From: Aestuariispira insulae
Lineage (GTDB): Bacteria > Pseudomonadota > Alphaproteobacteria > UBA8366 > Aestuariispiraceae
Assembly (NCBI RefSeq): GCF_003385955.1
Contig: NZ_QRDW01000001.1
Coordinates: 541,893 to 605,892 of the forward strand
Length of the DNA: 64,000 bases
Direction: 5' to 3'
The notes under the pieces were generated by a model, which saw only the letters and a list, made by a program, of their open reading frames with translations, did no database searches and had not been told where the DNA came from. A program made the translations under genes and the position numbers. Each line of letters opens with the position of its first letter. The first letter of the stretch is position 1. Positions 44,701-53,552 of this stretch are shown one piece after another.

Positions 44701-45240
44701 TCATACTCCCAAAGAGAACATAAATTCGTTGAAACCAACCCTGTTCTCCTGCAGCAGATCCATCACGGTCTGCACGGCATTATTCATCCCCTCTTTGGGA
44801 CTTTCATGGCTCTTTTCGATCTCCAGCAGCTGCGCATAGAGCGGGATGATATGCTCATCAATTACCGCCCTGTTCGGCACCCGCCGATTGGAGTGATAGC
44901 CCAAAACCTCGCCATTCGCGCTGAAACTGGGGGTCACATGGGCCAAAACCCAATAATGGTCCCCATTCTTGGAACGGTTGTTAACATAGGCGAATATTTC
45001 CTGGCCCGCCTGCAGGGTATCCCACAGCAATTTGAAAACCGAACGCGGCATGTCCGGATGCCGGATCAGATTGTGCTGCACCCCCAGACATTCTTTTTCC
45101 TCATACCCCGCCAGCTTCAGGAAGGTCCTGTTGCAATAGGTCATCTTCCCGGCCAGATCCGTCTTGGTCACAATAATCTCACTGGCATCAAAGGTTCGCT
45201 CGACACCGGTCAGGATTTTCTTCTGTGTAAGATTAGACAT
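44701..45240 (-). CDS. Aer-like PAS sensor protein
   Basis: 179 residues from ATG 45240 (GAGGGG just upstream; a GTG at 45255 is an alternative). One PAS domain of the FAD-binding Aer type: LAGKMTYCNRTFLKLAGYEEKE, then IRHPDMPRSVFKLLWDTLQAGQEIFAYV. The C-terminal helices probably dock on the partner chemoreceptor. It is the first gene of a two-gene unit with the 43549 receptor and is likely an energy or redox sensor for taxis. Confidence 0.85.
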   Translation of the reverse strand: MSNLTQKKILTGVERTFDASEIIVTKTDLAGKMTYCNRTFLKLAGYEEKECLGVQHNLIRHPDMPRSVFKLLWDTLQAGQEIFAYVNNRSKNGDHYWVLAHVTPSFSANGEVLGYHSNRRVPNRAVIDEHIIPLYAQLLEIEKSHESPKEGMNNAVQTVMDLLQENRVGFNEFMFSLGV

Positions 45241-45524
45241 GATCCCCTCTTTCACGGGTGCGTCGGTATATCAGGACCCGCCATCAAGGATCGCAGGACC
45301 AAAGAGCAGCAGGAAACCTCCGCAAAAAACACCGTTTCCATTCGATTTGCAGATTGCATTCTATCGCAAAACCAAAATCACCCAATTGATCTAACGCAAG
45401 TCATCCAGAATGTTATATCAGCAGAGGTTAATATTACTTGAAGCGCTTTTTAATTCGGAAAAACAATCCTATATATGAGGCCAATGCTAAAAACAGGTTT
45501 CCCCTCTGGCTATCAGGGACATCC

Positions 45525-47315
45525 ATGAAGTTTCAGAAACCCCGCATGATCTCGATCAAAACCCTGCTGCAGGTCGGCAATATTGGTCTGTTGATTGTGG
45601 CCCTGACTCTCATCTTCGTTTTGGGATTTGGCACCGCCACCCAAAACACCCTGGCCCTGCAGGCTGAGAAAGCCAGAAGCCTGGCCAACGCCGCCCGATT
45701 GCATATCTATTTTGAAACCGCCCCCATTGAAGAACAGGCCAGTTGGATCGCCGCCGGTTTTGCGGAAGGATCCTTATCGCTGGAGCGGCCGGTAGAATTG
45801 GTGGATATTCTTTCCGGTACGGGGGCAGGCACACCCAATCTCGGTTTCATGGCCGTGGTTGATGACTTTGGCCAAGGTCTGGGCCTGGATTTCGATTCGG
45901 GAGACGTCGTTCAGGAAGTCGACTGGTCCCAGGATGAAGATGTCCTGGAGGTATTGTCGCAATCGGCCCATTGGGCAAGCGGGCAATGGCTGGAACCTTA
46001 TTGGGTTCGGGAGATGGCTGGCGGCTCAGTCATATATGCAACCCCCCTGCGTCGAGAAGGCGTTTTTCTTGGCATGCTGATCCAGGCAAAAAGCGTGCGC
46101 GGCGTTTCCGAGAGGCTTGCAAGCCTTGGGGATGGTTATTCCTATGTTCCCTATGTCCTGTATGGGGATTATCAGGTCATCGCCCACAAGGCCCTGGCAG
46201 ATCTGCCAGTGGTTGGCACCGAGAATGCCCCGCTGCCGTTGATCCGGGAAATCGGCGACCCGATCCTGGCCGGCCGGATCAGTCAACAGCCGATCGGCGC
46301 GAGGCTCCCCGGCCTGGGCGATGAATATTCCATTGGCCGGACCCGTTTTGAGGATGTGGAATATGCCTATCTGGAAACCAGGGTTGAAGGCTTCGCGGAC
46401 AAGCCCTTGACCGTTGGCCTTTATTTCGATGAACGCCTGCAGATTGAAGCTGTTCGCGAGTTGATCGAATCCATTTTTGTCGCATTAATTGTCTTCATCC
46501 TGGCGGTAATCGTGGTGTTCATCATCAGCCGCCGCACCGCGAATCCAATTGTTGAATTGGCCGAGGCCTCCCGACAAATTTCAGCCAACAAACTGGAAGA
46601 ATTCAAACCATTGCGCCATAGTCGTCTGCGCGAAATTGATGATGCCTTCCAGGCCTTCAACGGCATGATCGAAGGCCTGAAGGAAAGAACCCATATCCGC
46701 GAGCTTTTTGGCCGGATGGTGCCGGAAAAAGTGGCGGAAAGACTGATCAATGATCCGGACGGTCTCGCCCCGCAATCGACTATCGCAACCGTGCTGTTTT
46801 GTGACATCGAGCGTTTTACCGCCATATCGGAAAAGATCCAGCCGGGCGAGATTGTCGGCCTGTTGAATGCTTATTTCAGCGACATGGTTGATGTTATTGA
46901 GGCCAACGACGGGATCATCACCCAATTTCAGGGAGATGCGATCCTGGCCGTCTTCAATGTGCCCGTGGCCGACCCGGACCATGCGGTCAAGGCCATCCGT
47001 GCCGCCCAGGAGATGCAAAGACGACTGCATCAGAAACGCTATGCGGGCCTGGAGTTACGGAACCGGATTGGGATTAATACCGGCCCGTTGGTCGCTGGTA
47101 ATGTCGGGGCAGCAAAACGCATGAATTATACAGTTCATGGCGATGCGGTGAATACCGCCGCCCGTCTGGAACAGATGAATAAGGAATATGGCACCAGGAT
47201 CCTGATTTCCGATGAAACCCGCAAACAAGCTGGCCTCGATCAGTTGAAGTTCGTCGCCGAAACACAATTGCGTGGACGCGAAGGCTTGGTCAGCCTCTTT
47301 ACCATCGATTATTGA
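45525..47315 (+). CDS. Membrane class III adenylate/guanylate cyclase with HAMP
   Basis: 596 residues from ATG 45525 (AGGGA seven bases upstream; upstream readings lack support). TM1 (about 18-38), a periplasmic region of about 270 residues, TM2 (about 315-335), HAMP (about 336-390) and the cyclase domain (about 418-595). Metal-binding Asp residues are in LFCDIERFT and FQGDAIL; the transition-state Asn and Arg are in AVNTAARLE. The usual purine-recognition Lys is Gln467 and the Asp is Thr536, so substrate choice is uncertain. It lies alone between the PAS/chemoreceptor pair and a small gene. Confidence 0.88.
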   Translation: MKFQKPRMISIKTLLQVGNIGLLIVALTLIFVLGFGTATQNTLALQAEKARSLANAARLHIYFETAPIEEQASWIAAGFAEGSLSLERPVELVDILSGTGAGTPNLGFMAVVDDFGQGLGLDFDSGDVVQEVDWSQDEDVLEVLSQSAHWASGQWLEPYWVREMAGGSVIYATPLRREGVFLGMLIQAKSVRGVSERLASLGDGYSYVPYVLYGDYQVIAHKALADLPVVGTENAPLPLIREIGDPILAGRISQQPIGARLPGLGDEYSIGRTRFEDVEYAYLETRVEGFADKPLTVGLYFDERLQIEAVRELIESIFVALIVFILAVIVVFIISRRTANPIVELAEASRQISANKLEEFKPLRHSRLREIDDAFQAFNGMIEGLKERTHIRELFGRMVPEKVAERLINDPDGLAPQSTIATVLFCDIERFTAISEKIQPGEIVGLLNAYFSDMVDVIEANDGIITQFQGDAILAVFNVPVADPDHAVKAIRAAQEMQRRLHQKRYAGLELRNRIGINTGPLVAGNVGAAKRMNYTVHGDAVNTAARLEQMNKEYGTRILISDETRKQAGLDQLKFVAETQLRGREGLVSLFTIDY

Positions 47316-47329
47316 GCCTTTAGTCCCCT

Positions 47330-47515
47330 TCACATACGCCAGAATTCAGGCGCACGCATCAAGGTGAAGCCAAGCTTCTTGGCTCGTACCGACGGCTCAC
47401 ATTGCTGGAGGAAGTAATCTTCCAGCAGACACAGAATATGATGATTGGCTCCCCGCAAACGATAGGTCGCCATATTCCCAGAAGGGGCCGGCGCAGTTTC
47501 GTTATCGTTCGTCAT
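47330..47515 (-). CDS. Small hypothetical protein
   Basis: 61 residues. AGGA lies nine bases before the ATG. The sequence is soluble, with HHILCLLEDYFLQQCEPSVRAKKLG near the middle. No family recognised. It is convergent with the cyclase gene. Confidence 0.5.
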   Translation of the reverse strand: MTNDNETAPAPSGNMATYRLRGANHHILCLLEDYFLQQCEPSVRAKKLGFTLMRAPEFWRM

Positions 47516-47635
47516 TCAAGGCATCCTTTGCTGTCTGCCAGGCGACGTCAGCCAATGCCGCCGCCCAGGACATTAGAATGCGGAAAGATTGTCTCAGATT
47601 TTTGTCACACTGCACAGAAGTTGTAAAAAAATGTG

Positions 47636-48355
47636 TCAGGCAACAGATTGATGATCCCGCAGGAAATTGAGTATCCATCGGGCCGCAAGATTTGAATCAC
47701 TTTGGTCCCTGACTGTTTTCAAAGCCTTGTCGGCAACATCCTTAGCCAATAGAACCCCTCGGCGCGCCTTGATCAGGTCTTCGGCATAATCGGCCTGAAA
47801 TTCCGGATGCCCCTGGAATGATAGCGCCTTGTTGCCATAAACCAGCATGGCGTTCGGGCAGAAATCAGTGCCGGCTAATACCGTTGCGTCCGGTGGCAGA
47901 TCTACAATCTGATCCTGGTGGTAGGCCTGAATGGAAAGCGCTTCTTTACCCGCTTCCATCCAATCCCGCGTCTCCCGAATGGGATAAGAGTGAACTCCAA
48001 CGCCCCAGCCCTTATCCGACTTGATCACCTTGCCGCCCAGGGCTTCCGCCAGAATCTGATGGCCAAAGCAGATGCCGATGATCGGCACATCACGGTCATA
48101 GGCCTGGCGCAGAAAGCTTTTTAGACGCTCAATCCAATCATGACCTTCATAAACCCCGAATTTTGATCCGGTGATCATCCAGGCATCACATTGCGCAGGG
48201 TCCTTCGGAAGCTCCCCATCCAGCACCGCAAACTGCGAAAACTCCAGATCACTGCCCGCTTCTTCCAGAAGACGCTGGCACATATGGGGATAGTCTTTGT
48301 GCACCGCCATCAGATCCTCGCTGGGGCGGCCTGTTTCGAGAATTCCAATATGCAT
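47636..48355 (-). CDS. Class I glutamine amidotransferase (GMP synthase-like, stand-alone)
   Basis: 239 residues from ATG 48355 (AGGAAG nine bases upstream). The triad is visible: Cys in GICFGHQILAEALGG, His and Glu in FQGHPEFQ. MITGSKFGVYEGHDWI is the typical lead-in. There is no synthetase domain. This type is found with diverse amide-forming or gamma-glutamyl hydrolysing functions; gamma-glutamylputrescine hydrolase-like activity is one option. The partner is not obvious. Confidence 0.82.
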   Translation of the reverse strand: MHIGILETGRPSEDLMAVHKDYPHMCQRLLEEAGSDLEFSQFAVLDGELPKDPAQCDAWMITGSKFGVYEGHDWIERLKSFLRQAYDRDVPIIGICFGHQILAEALGGKVIKSDKGWGVGVHSYPIRETRDWMEAGKEALSIQAYHQDQIVDLPPDATVLAGTDFCPNAMLVYGNKALSFQGHPEFQADYAEDLIKARRGVLLAKDVADKALKTVRDQSDSNLAARWILNFLRDHQSVA

Positions 48356-48523
48356 CGCAAAGACTTCCTGTAATGTGATCACAATATTTCGCCGCCTTTA
48401 TGCCATAAGGCAGAAGCGCTGTTCAAGCCTTCTGATCGCCGGATTGGAGGGCCGATCCTGAAAAGGTTCCTTTTGGAGACTGCACGATGGCAAAAATTAA
48501 TATATTTTAAAGGCTGTTAACCT

Positions 48524-51004
48524 ATGCTCGACCAACCGGGGCACAAAAAGAAAGAAGTAGGGATGAAAGGTGGGGATTGGTATAAAAGCCTGAGCTGGAA
48601 ACTCGCAGGGGTAACCATCCTTGTGGTGGTCATTGTCGCGGCCGTTTCCGGAGCATTCTTTTTGCGGATCGCAATCAGCCGTACAGTTGAGCAAACGGAG
48701 CTTCAACTGACGACCATTGCAACCAACGTAGATAACTCTGTCACCAACTTGCTTTGGTCGCTTAATGAGCAGGGTTTGGATGTTGCCGCGCAGGATCTCA
48801 TTAACGATCCTCTAATCGGACATGTGGAAGTACGTGATGAAACCGGCACGCCTGTGATCCTGCTTTCCGATTCCCCCTCCGTCGACGAGGCGGGAACAGA
48901 TGTGATCCGGCATTGGATCGACAGAGAATTAAACGGCCTGCAGATCAGTATCCCGCTGATCCATTCTTCTCTGGAATACGCGGAAAACGGCCAGCAGGAG
49001 CAGATTACCACCACCATCGGCGAATTGATCCTGGGCCCGTCCCTCGACACGGTTGATGACCATGTTTCCGACCGGTTTCAGGCGAGCCTGCAGGCCATGC
49101 TTCTGACCGGTCTGACTTTCGCCTTGACGGTGTTTTTGCTCTCGGTCCTGAATGTCACAAGGCCGCTGAACCGCCTGTCCCGCATCCTCACCCAGGCCGA
49201 AGAAACCGGGCAGGAGGAAAATCTGATCAAAGAGCTGGAGACAATTCGGCGCGATGATGAAATTGGCCTGGTGGCCGGACGTTTCCGGCAAGTCCTGGAG
49301 CAGTTCCTGGCAGGCCGCGATCAACTGGCCAGTTCGGAACGCAGTTTCAGGGATCTGATCGAAGGCTCCGTCCAGGCCTGGATCATCAGCCGCGAAGAGA
49401 AGGTTCTTTTTTGCAACCGGGCAGCGGCACATCTGTTCGGATACCAACGGGTTGACGATTTTCTCGGCACCAGCATGCTGAACACCTTCCCACTCGACGA
49501 ACAAGGGCGCGCGCCCCATATCTTCCGCCTGGATGAACTGGCCCCCAAGGAAACCAAAACCCTGACCGAGGAAAAAAGGATCCGTCGGGACGGCCAGGAG
49601 ATTTTTGTGGAGGGTCTGGTCCGCAGCGTCAACTGGATTGATGGCCCCGCCCTTCAGACCGTATTAGTGGACACCACTGAAAAACGGCGGGTTCAGCGGG
49701 AATTGAGGGATATGGCGGTCAAGGATGTCATGACCGGCCTGCCCAACCGGACTCTGTTCCGGGAAGAGGTCGAAAACGAGATCCGCAAGGATACGGAACG
49801 TTTCAGCGTCATGGTCATCGGCATCGACCGGTTCAAATCGGTGCGGGATCGATATGGCGCAACGGTTGCAGATGACATTTTGCGCGCGGTCGCAAAACGC
49901 CTGCAAAATGCGTTGGAGCCGAGAAAGGTTGTCCTGGCCCGCCTGGGCGAAAACATCTTCGGCGTTCTGGTCCGCCATCAGGGCAGCAATGCGCGGATCG
50001 CCTCGATCGGCTATGCGGCGCTTGATTGCTTCAAAAATGTTTTTGATATCCAGGACGGTCATATCACTTTGCAGGCCTCCATCGGTATCGCGGTTTATCC
50101 GGGCGACGGCTCACATATTGATGAGCTGCTGAAAAATGCTGAGATTGCCATGGATACGGCACAACCGCTGACCGACAAACGCATCCGCCTGTATGATGCG
50201 GTCATCGGTAAATCCATCCTGGATCGCATGGAGATGGAGATCGCCCTGCGCGCAGCGATCAATACCGATGCCATCGAACTTTTCTATCAGCCCAAGGTCG
50301 CGGCCAATACTGGTCGGCTGTGCGGGTTTGAAGCCCTGGTGCGCTGGAAGAAAGACGGCGCGTACGTGCCGCCCGACCATTTCATCCCGATTGCCGAAGA
50401 AACCGGCCTGATCATGCCACTGGGAGAACAGATTTTAAAAATTGCTGCGGCCCAGGTCAGCGATTGGATCAGCGCCCATAACCTGAATATCCCGGTTGCC
50501 GTCAATATGTCGGCATTGCAGCTGGTATCAGAAAAATTCGCGCATTTCTACAAAAGCACCGTCAAACGCTACGATATCCCCGCCGACCTTCTGCAACTGG
50601 AACTGACGGAATCGGCCACTGCGGAATATATCGATGACATTCTACCGATCCTCAACTCCCTCCGGGATTTCGGATGCATGATCGCACTGGACGATTTCGG
50701 GACTGGATATTCCTCGCTGAGCTATCTGAAGAAAATGCCGATCAGCTATCTCAAACTGGATCGGTCCTTTGTGGAAGACCTGCCAGACAGCGATGCCATG
50801 GCTTTGGCACGGATCATTTCGCTGCTGGGGCATGAGTTGGGCATGGAATTGATTGCGGAAGGGGTCGAGGACGAACAAACAGCACAAATACTGGAAGGCA
50901 TGGGCTACGACCAATTCCAGGGCTACCACTATTCCAAGCCGCTCTCGCCGGATGAAGCCACCGCCTGGATCAGCAGGGCCTACAGGAACGAGGAGGCCGT
51001 GTGA
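48524..51004 (+). CDS. Membrane c-di-GMP phosphodiesterase: PAS, degenerate GGDEF, EAL
   Basis: 826 residues. TM1 (about 28-50), a periplasmic loop of about 140 residues, TM2 (about 192-212), HAMP-like (about 213-270), PAS (about 275-390), GGDEF-like (about 393-556) and EAL (about 565-820). The diguanylate cyclase signature is GENIF instead of GGDEF, so synthesis is not expected. The phosphodiesterase site is intact: FEALVRW, VNMSALQL, ELTES, ALDDFGTGYS, KLDRSFV, AEGVED. It should degrade c-di-GMP in response to a periplasmic cue. A Met14 start at 48563 is possible. The binding protein at 51006 begins one base after its stop. Confidence 0.9.
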   Translation: MLDQPGHKKKEVGMKGGDWYKSLSWKLAGVTILVVVIVAAVSGAFFLRIAISRTVEQTELQLTTIATNVDNSVTNLLWSLNEQGLDVAAQDLINDPLIGHVEVRDETGTPVILLSDSPSVDEAGTDVIRHWIDRELNGLQISIPLIHSSLEYAENGQQEQITTTIGELILGPSLDTVDDHVSDRFQASLQAMLLTGLTFALTVFLLSVLNVTRPLNRLSRILTQAEETGQEENLIKELETIRRDDEIGLVAGRFRQVLEQFLAGRDQLASSERSFRDLIEGSVQAWIISREEKVLFCNRAAAHLFGYQRVDDFLGTSMLNTFPLDEQGRAPHIFRLDELAPKETKTLTEEKRIRRDGQEIFVEGLVRSVNWIDGPALQTVLVDTTEKRRVQRELRDMAVKDVMTGLPNRTLFREEVENEIRKDTERFSVMVIGIDRFKSVRDRYGATVADDILRAVAKRLQNALEPRKVVLARLGENIFGVLVRHQGSNARIASIGYAALDCFKNVFDIQDGHITLQASIGIAVYPGDGSHIDELLKNAEIAMDTAQPLTDKRIRLYDAVIGKSILDRMEMEIALRAAINTDAIELFYQPKVAANTGRLCGFEALVRWKKDGAYVPPDHFIPIAEETGLIMPLGEQILKIAAAQVSDWISAHNLNIPVAVNMSALQLVSEKFAHFYKSTVKRYDIPADLLQLELTESATAEYIDDILPILNSLRDFGCMIALDDFGTGYSSLSYLKKMPISYLKLDRSFVEDLPDSDAMALARIISLLGHELGMELIAEGVEDEQTAQILEGMGYDQFQGYHYSKPLSPDEATAWISRAYRNEEAV

Positions 51005-51005
51005 C

Positions 51006-51818
51006 ATGAAACGGCTGCCTCTCAGTTTCCTGATTGTTGTTGCAGCCATTTTCGGCAAACAGGCCGCTGCCGACGAGATGACACTGCGCATTGCCGACCA
51101 GACTGACCGAACGTACGAATTCTATCACATACTGCTGGAACAAGCTTTTGAGCAGGCCGGACACAAGCTTACCCTGATCAAACGGACCGGCCTGCCCCAG
51201 AAACGCATTATTGCCCTGTTCGAGCATGGTGAACTGGACATCCACTGGATGCTCGAATCCAAAGAACGAAACGAGAAATACCAAGCAATTCCCGTGGGGC
51301 TGACCGGAGGGTTGGCCGGGCATCGTGTGCTGCTGATTTCTCCGGAACAACAAAGCCAATTTGACCCGGTCAAAACCTTGGACGATTTCAGGAATATGAA
51401 CCTAGCTGGCGGATTTGGAGAAAACTGGTTTGATATCGATGTCTGGCGGCTCAATAAGTTGAGCTACACCGTCGCTCCCGGCGATTGGCGGTCAATCTTC
51501 TCCATCCTGCAATCTGAAAAACGCCGCCAGATATCAAACATTCATTATTTTTCGCGGGCGGTCACCGAAGTCGAGCTGGAAATTGCGCAATATCCGGCCC
51601 TCGTGGCAGAACAGAACCTAATGTTCATATATGACCGCGATTTCAAGTTTTTCCTCAATAGGAATGACCAGAGCCGCGGCCCTCTGCTGACCGCTGTCAT
51701 GGAACATGCACAAAAAAGCGGCTTGATTGAAGATCTGGTTAATCGCTATTACGGTGCGTCACTCGAAAATTTGCATCTAGACCAGAGAACGAAATTCATC
51801 CTGGAAACCCCGCGCTGA
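51006..51818 (+). CDS. Periplasmic solute-binding-like protein linked to the phosphodiesterase
   Basis: 270 residues starting at 51006 with GAGGAGG ten bases upstream. A signal peptide of about 22 residues (ending AAAD) precedes a family-3-like bi-lobed fold: MTLRIADQTDRTYEFYHILLEQAF and IIALFEHGELDIHWM. It has no transporter genes nearby. It begins one base after the EAL protein stop, so it probably binds a ligand and contacts the periplasmic loop of that enzyme. The ligand is unknown. Confidence 0.8.
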   Translation: MKRLPLSFLIVVAAIFGKQAAADEMTLRIADQTDRTYEFYHILLEQAFEQAGHKLTLIKRTGLPQKRIIALFEHGELDIHWMLESKERNEKYQAIPVGLTGGLAGHRVLLISPEQQSQFDPVKTLDDFRNMNLAGGFGENWFDIDVWRLNKLSYTVAPGDWRSIFSILQSEKRRQISNIHYFSRAVTEVELEIAQYPALVAEQNLMFIYDRDFKFFLNRNDQSRGPLLTAVMEHAQKSGLIEDLVNRYYGASLENLHLDQRTKFILETPR

Positions 51819-51884
51819 CTGTTGCCTCGCCCCTTGTCAGACGATATCCTCGCGCCCTGATAAAAATGCGGGGGAGACAAGGAC

Positions 51885-52472
51885 ATGCCGGCGTTGCGCA
51901 ATAGCGGGATCACAGGCACGGTTGCAGGACTATTCATCAACCACAATCGTGAAACCGGCTTGCAAACGGAAGCGATTGAGGCCGTCACGGTGAATTACGC
52001 TGGGTTTGAGGGGAACAGCTATTCCGGCCTGACACGACCATCCTGTTCCCGGGTCCGGCACCAATATGAAGTTGGTACTGAGATCCGAAACACCAGACAG
52101 GTCTCCATTCTCTCGCAGGAAGAACTGGCAGAAATCGCGGACCGGCTTGAGATTGAGAAAGTGCAACCGGAGTGGCTGGGCGCCAATCTCTGCCTGACTG
52201 GAATTCCCGATTTTACCCATGTCACACCCTCTGCCCGCCTGATCTTTGAAAGCGGCGCCTCACTGGTCGTTGATATGGAAAACCACCCCTGCAAATATCC
52301 CGGCGAAGTGATCGAGAAATTTCACCCTGGAAAAGGCAAACGCTTTCCTGCCGCGGCCATTCATCGCCGTGGTGTAACCGCCTGGGTGGAACGGGAAGGA
52401 CTGATAAAGCACGGCGACCTGGTCAGCCTGCATCTGCCGGACCAGCGCCGTCTTTATAATCCCGAAGGCTGA
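51885..52472 (+). CDS. MOSC-domain protein
   Basis: 195 residues. The MOSC beta-barrel is recognised from RNTRQVSILSQEELAEIA, GANLCLTGIPDF and ENHPCKYPGEVI, where the conserved Cys lies. MOSC domains bind sulfur or molybdopterin-type cofactors and occur in molybdenum cofactor sulfurases and YiiM-like reductases. It is single-domain, cytoplasmic and of unknown substrate. The ATG 51885 follows GGGAGACAAGGAC. Confidence 0.78.
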   Translation: MPALRNSGITGTVAGLFINHNRETGLQTEAIEAVTVNYAGFEGNSYSGLTRPSCSRVRHQYEVGTEIRNTRQVSILSQEELAEIADRLEIEKVQPEWLGANLCLTGIPDFTHVTPSARLIFESGASLVVDMENHPCKYPGEVIEKFHPGKGKRFPAAAIHRRGVTAWVEREGLIKHGDLVSLHLPDQRRLYNPEG

Positions 52473-52500
52473 CCTAAATGATGGTCAATGCCACGAATAT

Positions 52501-52611
52501 CTAGACGATTGCGGCATTCGCCCCATCGACCGCAAGTATCAGCATGACACATAAAATCATGAAAAAAGGTGCAAGCACCTTCGTGAAGGCGGGTTTATCC
52601 GTTTCAAACAT
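52501..52611 (-). CDS. 36-residue single-helix membrane protein
   Basis: A short gene in an otherwise empty gap. Sequence starts MFETDKPAFTKVLAP, then the hydrophobic FFMILCVMLILAVDGA, ending in AAIV. GGGGA is six bases before the ATG and AGGAGA further up. The polar start and one helix fit a small inner-membrane protein. Function is unknown. It is next to pspC, so a stress role is possible but only positional. Confidence 0.6.
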   Translation of the reverse strand: MFETDKPAFTKVLAPFFMILCVMLILAVDGANAAIV

Positions 52612-52759
52612 TGCCAATCCCCTATCTCTCCTAACACCTGCCCCCACAGCTGTCGCAGCATCATTCATGCCACACGGAGTTTTAAATTCTATTTCAGTTA
52701 TTTGACAAATCCTCGACGAATGTTCAAGCAGGGATTTGTCAATTTATCCGACGTTTTTT

Positions 52760-53239
52760 TTAGTTTCCATCTTCCATTTTTCGGAATTCGCGGCGCAGCT
52801 CATATTCTTCAGACGCCACATGCTCTTCCATGGAACCTGCACGTTTCTCCAGATCATCGAACCGGTCTTTCAGATCCTGAAAAAACGGGTCGGATTCTTC
52901 CATCTTTTCCGAGAATCGGGGTTCTTCCGTCTCACGATATCCGGAATAAGCTGTGCCGGCCCCCGTCGCGCTGGCGGCAGCCACATGCGGCGCACGGCCA
53001 AAATTCCGCATTTGAGACCACCATCCTTCAACCTTGCCCGGATGATCCACCCAGAACCAGGCTACAAGGAATAGGAAAATCGCCAGGGGCGGATTCACCA
53101 CCAGACAGACGATGAAACCAGCCTCCACCCAATGACGATGCAAACCGAAATGATGGCCAAGGCCACCGGTTACCCGGCGGATCACGCCGCCTTTGGGACG
53201 CTTGTGCCCCGTCTTCCGCTTATTCGAATGGCATTTCAT
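52760..53239 (-). CDS. pspC: Phage shock protein C (PspC-domain protein)
   Basis: 159 residues from ATG 53239, which overlaps the pspB stop as ATGA and has GGAGGG upstream. The PspC motif is VIRRVTGGLGHHFG, followed by a TM segment (AGFIVCLVVNPPLAIFLFLVAWFW). The C-terminal third is a charged coiled coil. PspC with PspB senses envelope stress and releases PspA from PspF. It is the last gene of pspABC. Confidence 0.9.
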   Translation of the reverse strand: MKCHSNKRKTGHKRPKGGVIRRVTGGLGHHFGLHRHWVEAGFIVCLVVNPPLAIFLFLVAWFWVDHPGKVEGWWSQMRNFGRAPHVAAASATGAGTAYSGYRETEEPRFSEKMEESDPFFQDLKDRFDDLEKRAGSMEEHVASEEYELRREFRKMEDGN

Positions 53240-53484
53240 TTTTCCCTCCATCCCGGGGCTTCAGCATCCAGGAGCTTTTCCAGAGTCCGGACCCTGTCAT
53301 CCAACCGTTCCGCCCGTTCCAGAAGCCGTTTCAACTCGACAGCCTCAACGACGGTTTCACCATCCTTCAACTGCACTGATTTCATCTGTTTCCATCGTGT
53401 GATGAAATGAAAGATGATCCAGAGGGGTGCCACCACCACCAGGAACAGGATCATCAGAACAAATCCGAAAGCGCCGGAGAACAT
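53236..53484 (-). CDS. pspB: Phage shock protein B
   Basis: 82 residues. An N-terminal membrane helix (GFVLMILFLVVVAPLWIIFHF) is followed by a C-terminal amphipathic coiled coil (ELKRLLERAERLDDRVRTLEKLL), the standard PspB layout. It acts with PspC in the inner membrane. It overlaps pspC by four bases and follows pspA after 68 bases. Confidence 0.92.
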   Translation of the reverse strand: MFSGAFGFVLMILFLVVVAPLWIIFHFITRWKQMKSVQLKDGETVVEAVELKRLLERAERLDDRVRTLEKLLDAEAPGWREK

Positions 53485-53552
53485 GAAGGATGCGCCTTTC
53501 TGCGTGTTTATTATAGATATTGATCATTCTTGAAGGTGCAAGATCACATGGC

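Noticed and set aside
49930-49965. Active diguanylate cyclase domain in the 48524 protein
   Set aside because: The signature reads GENIF instead of GGDEF and lacks the acidic metal-binding pair, so synthesis is unlikely.
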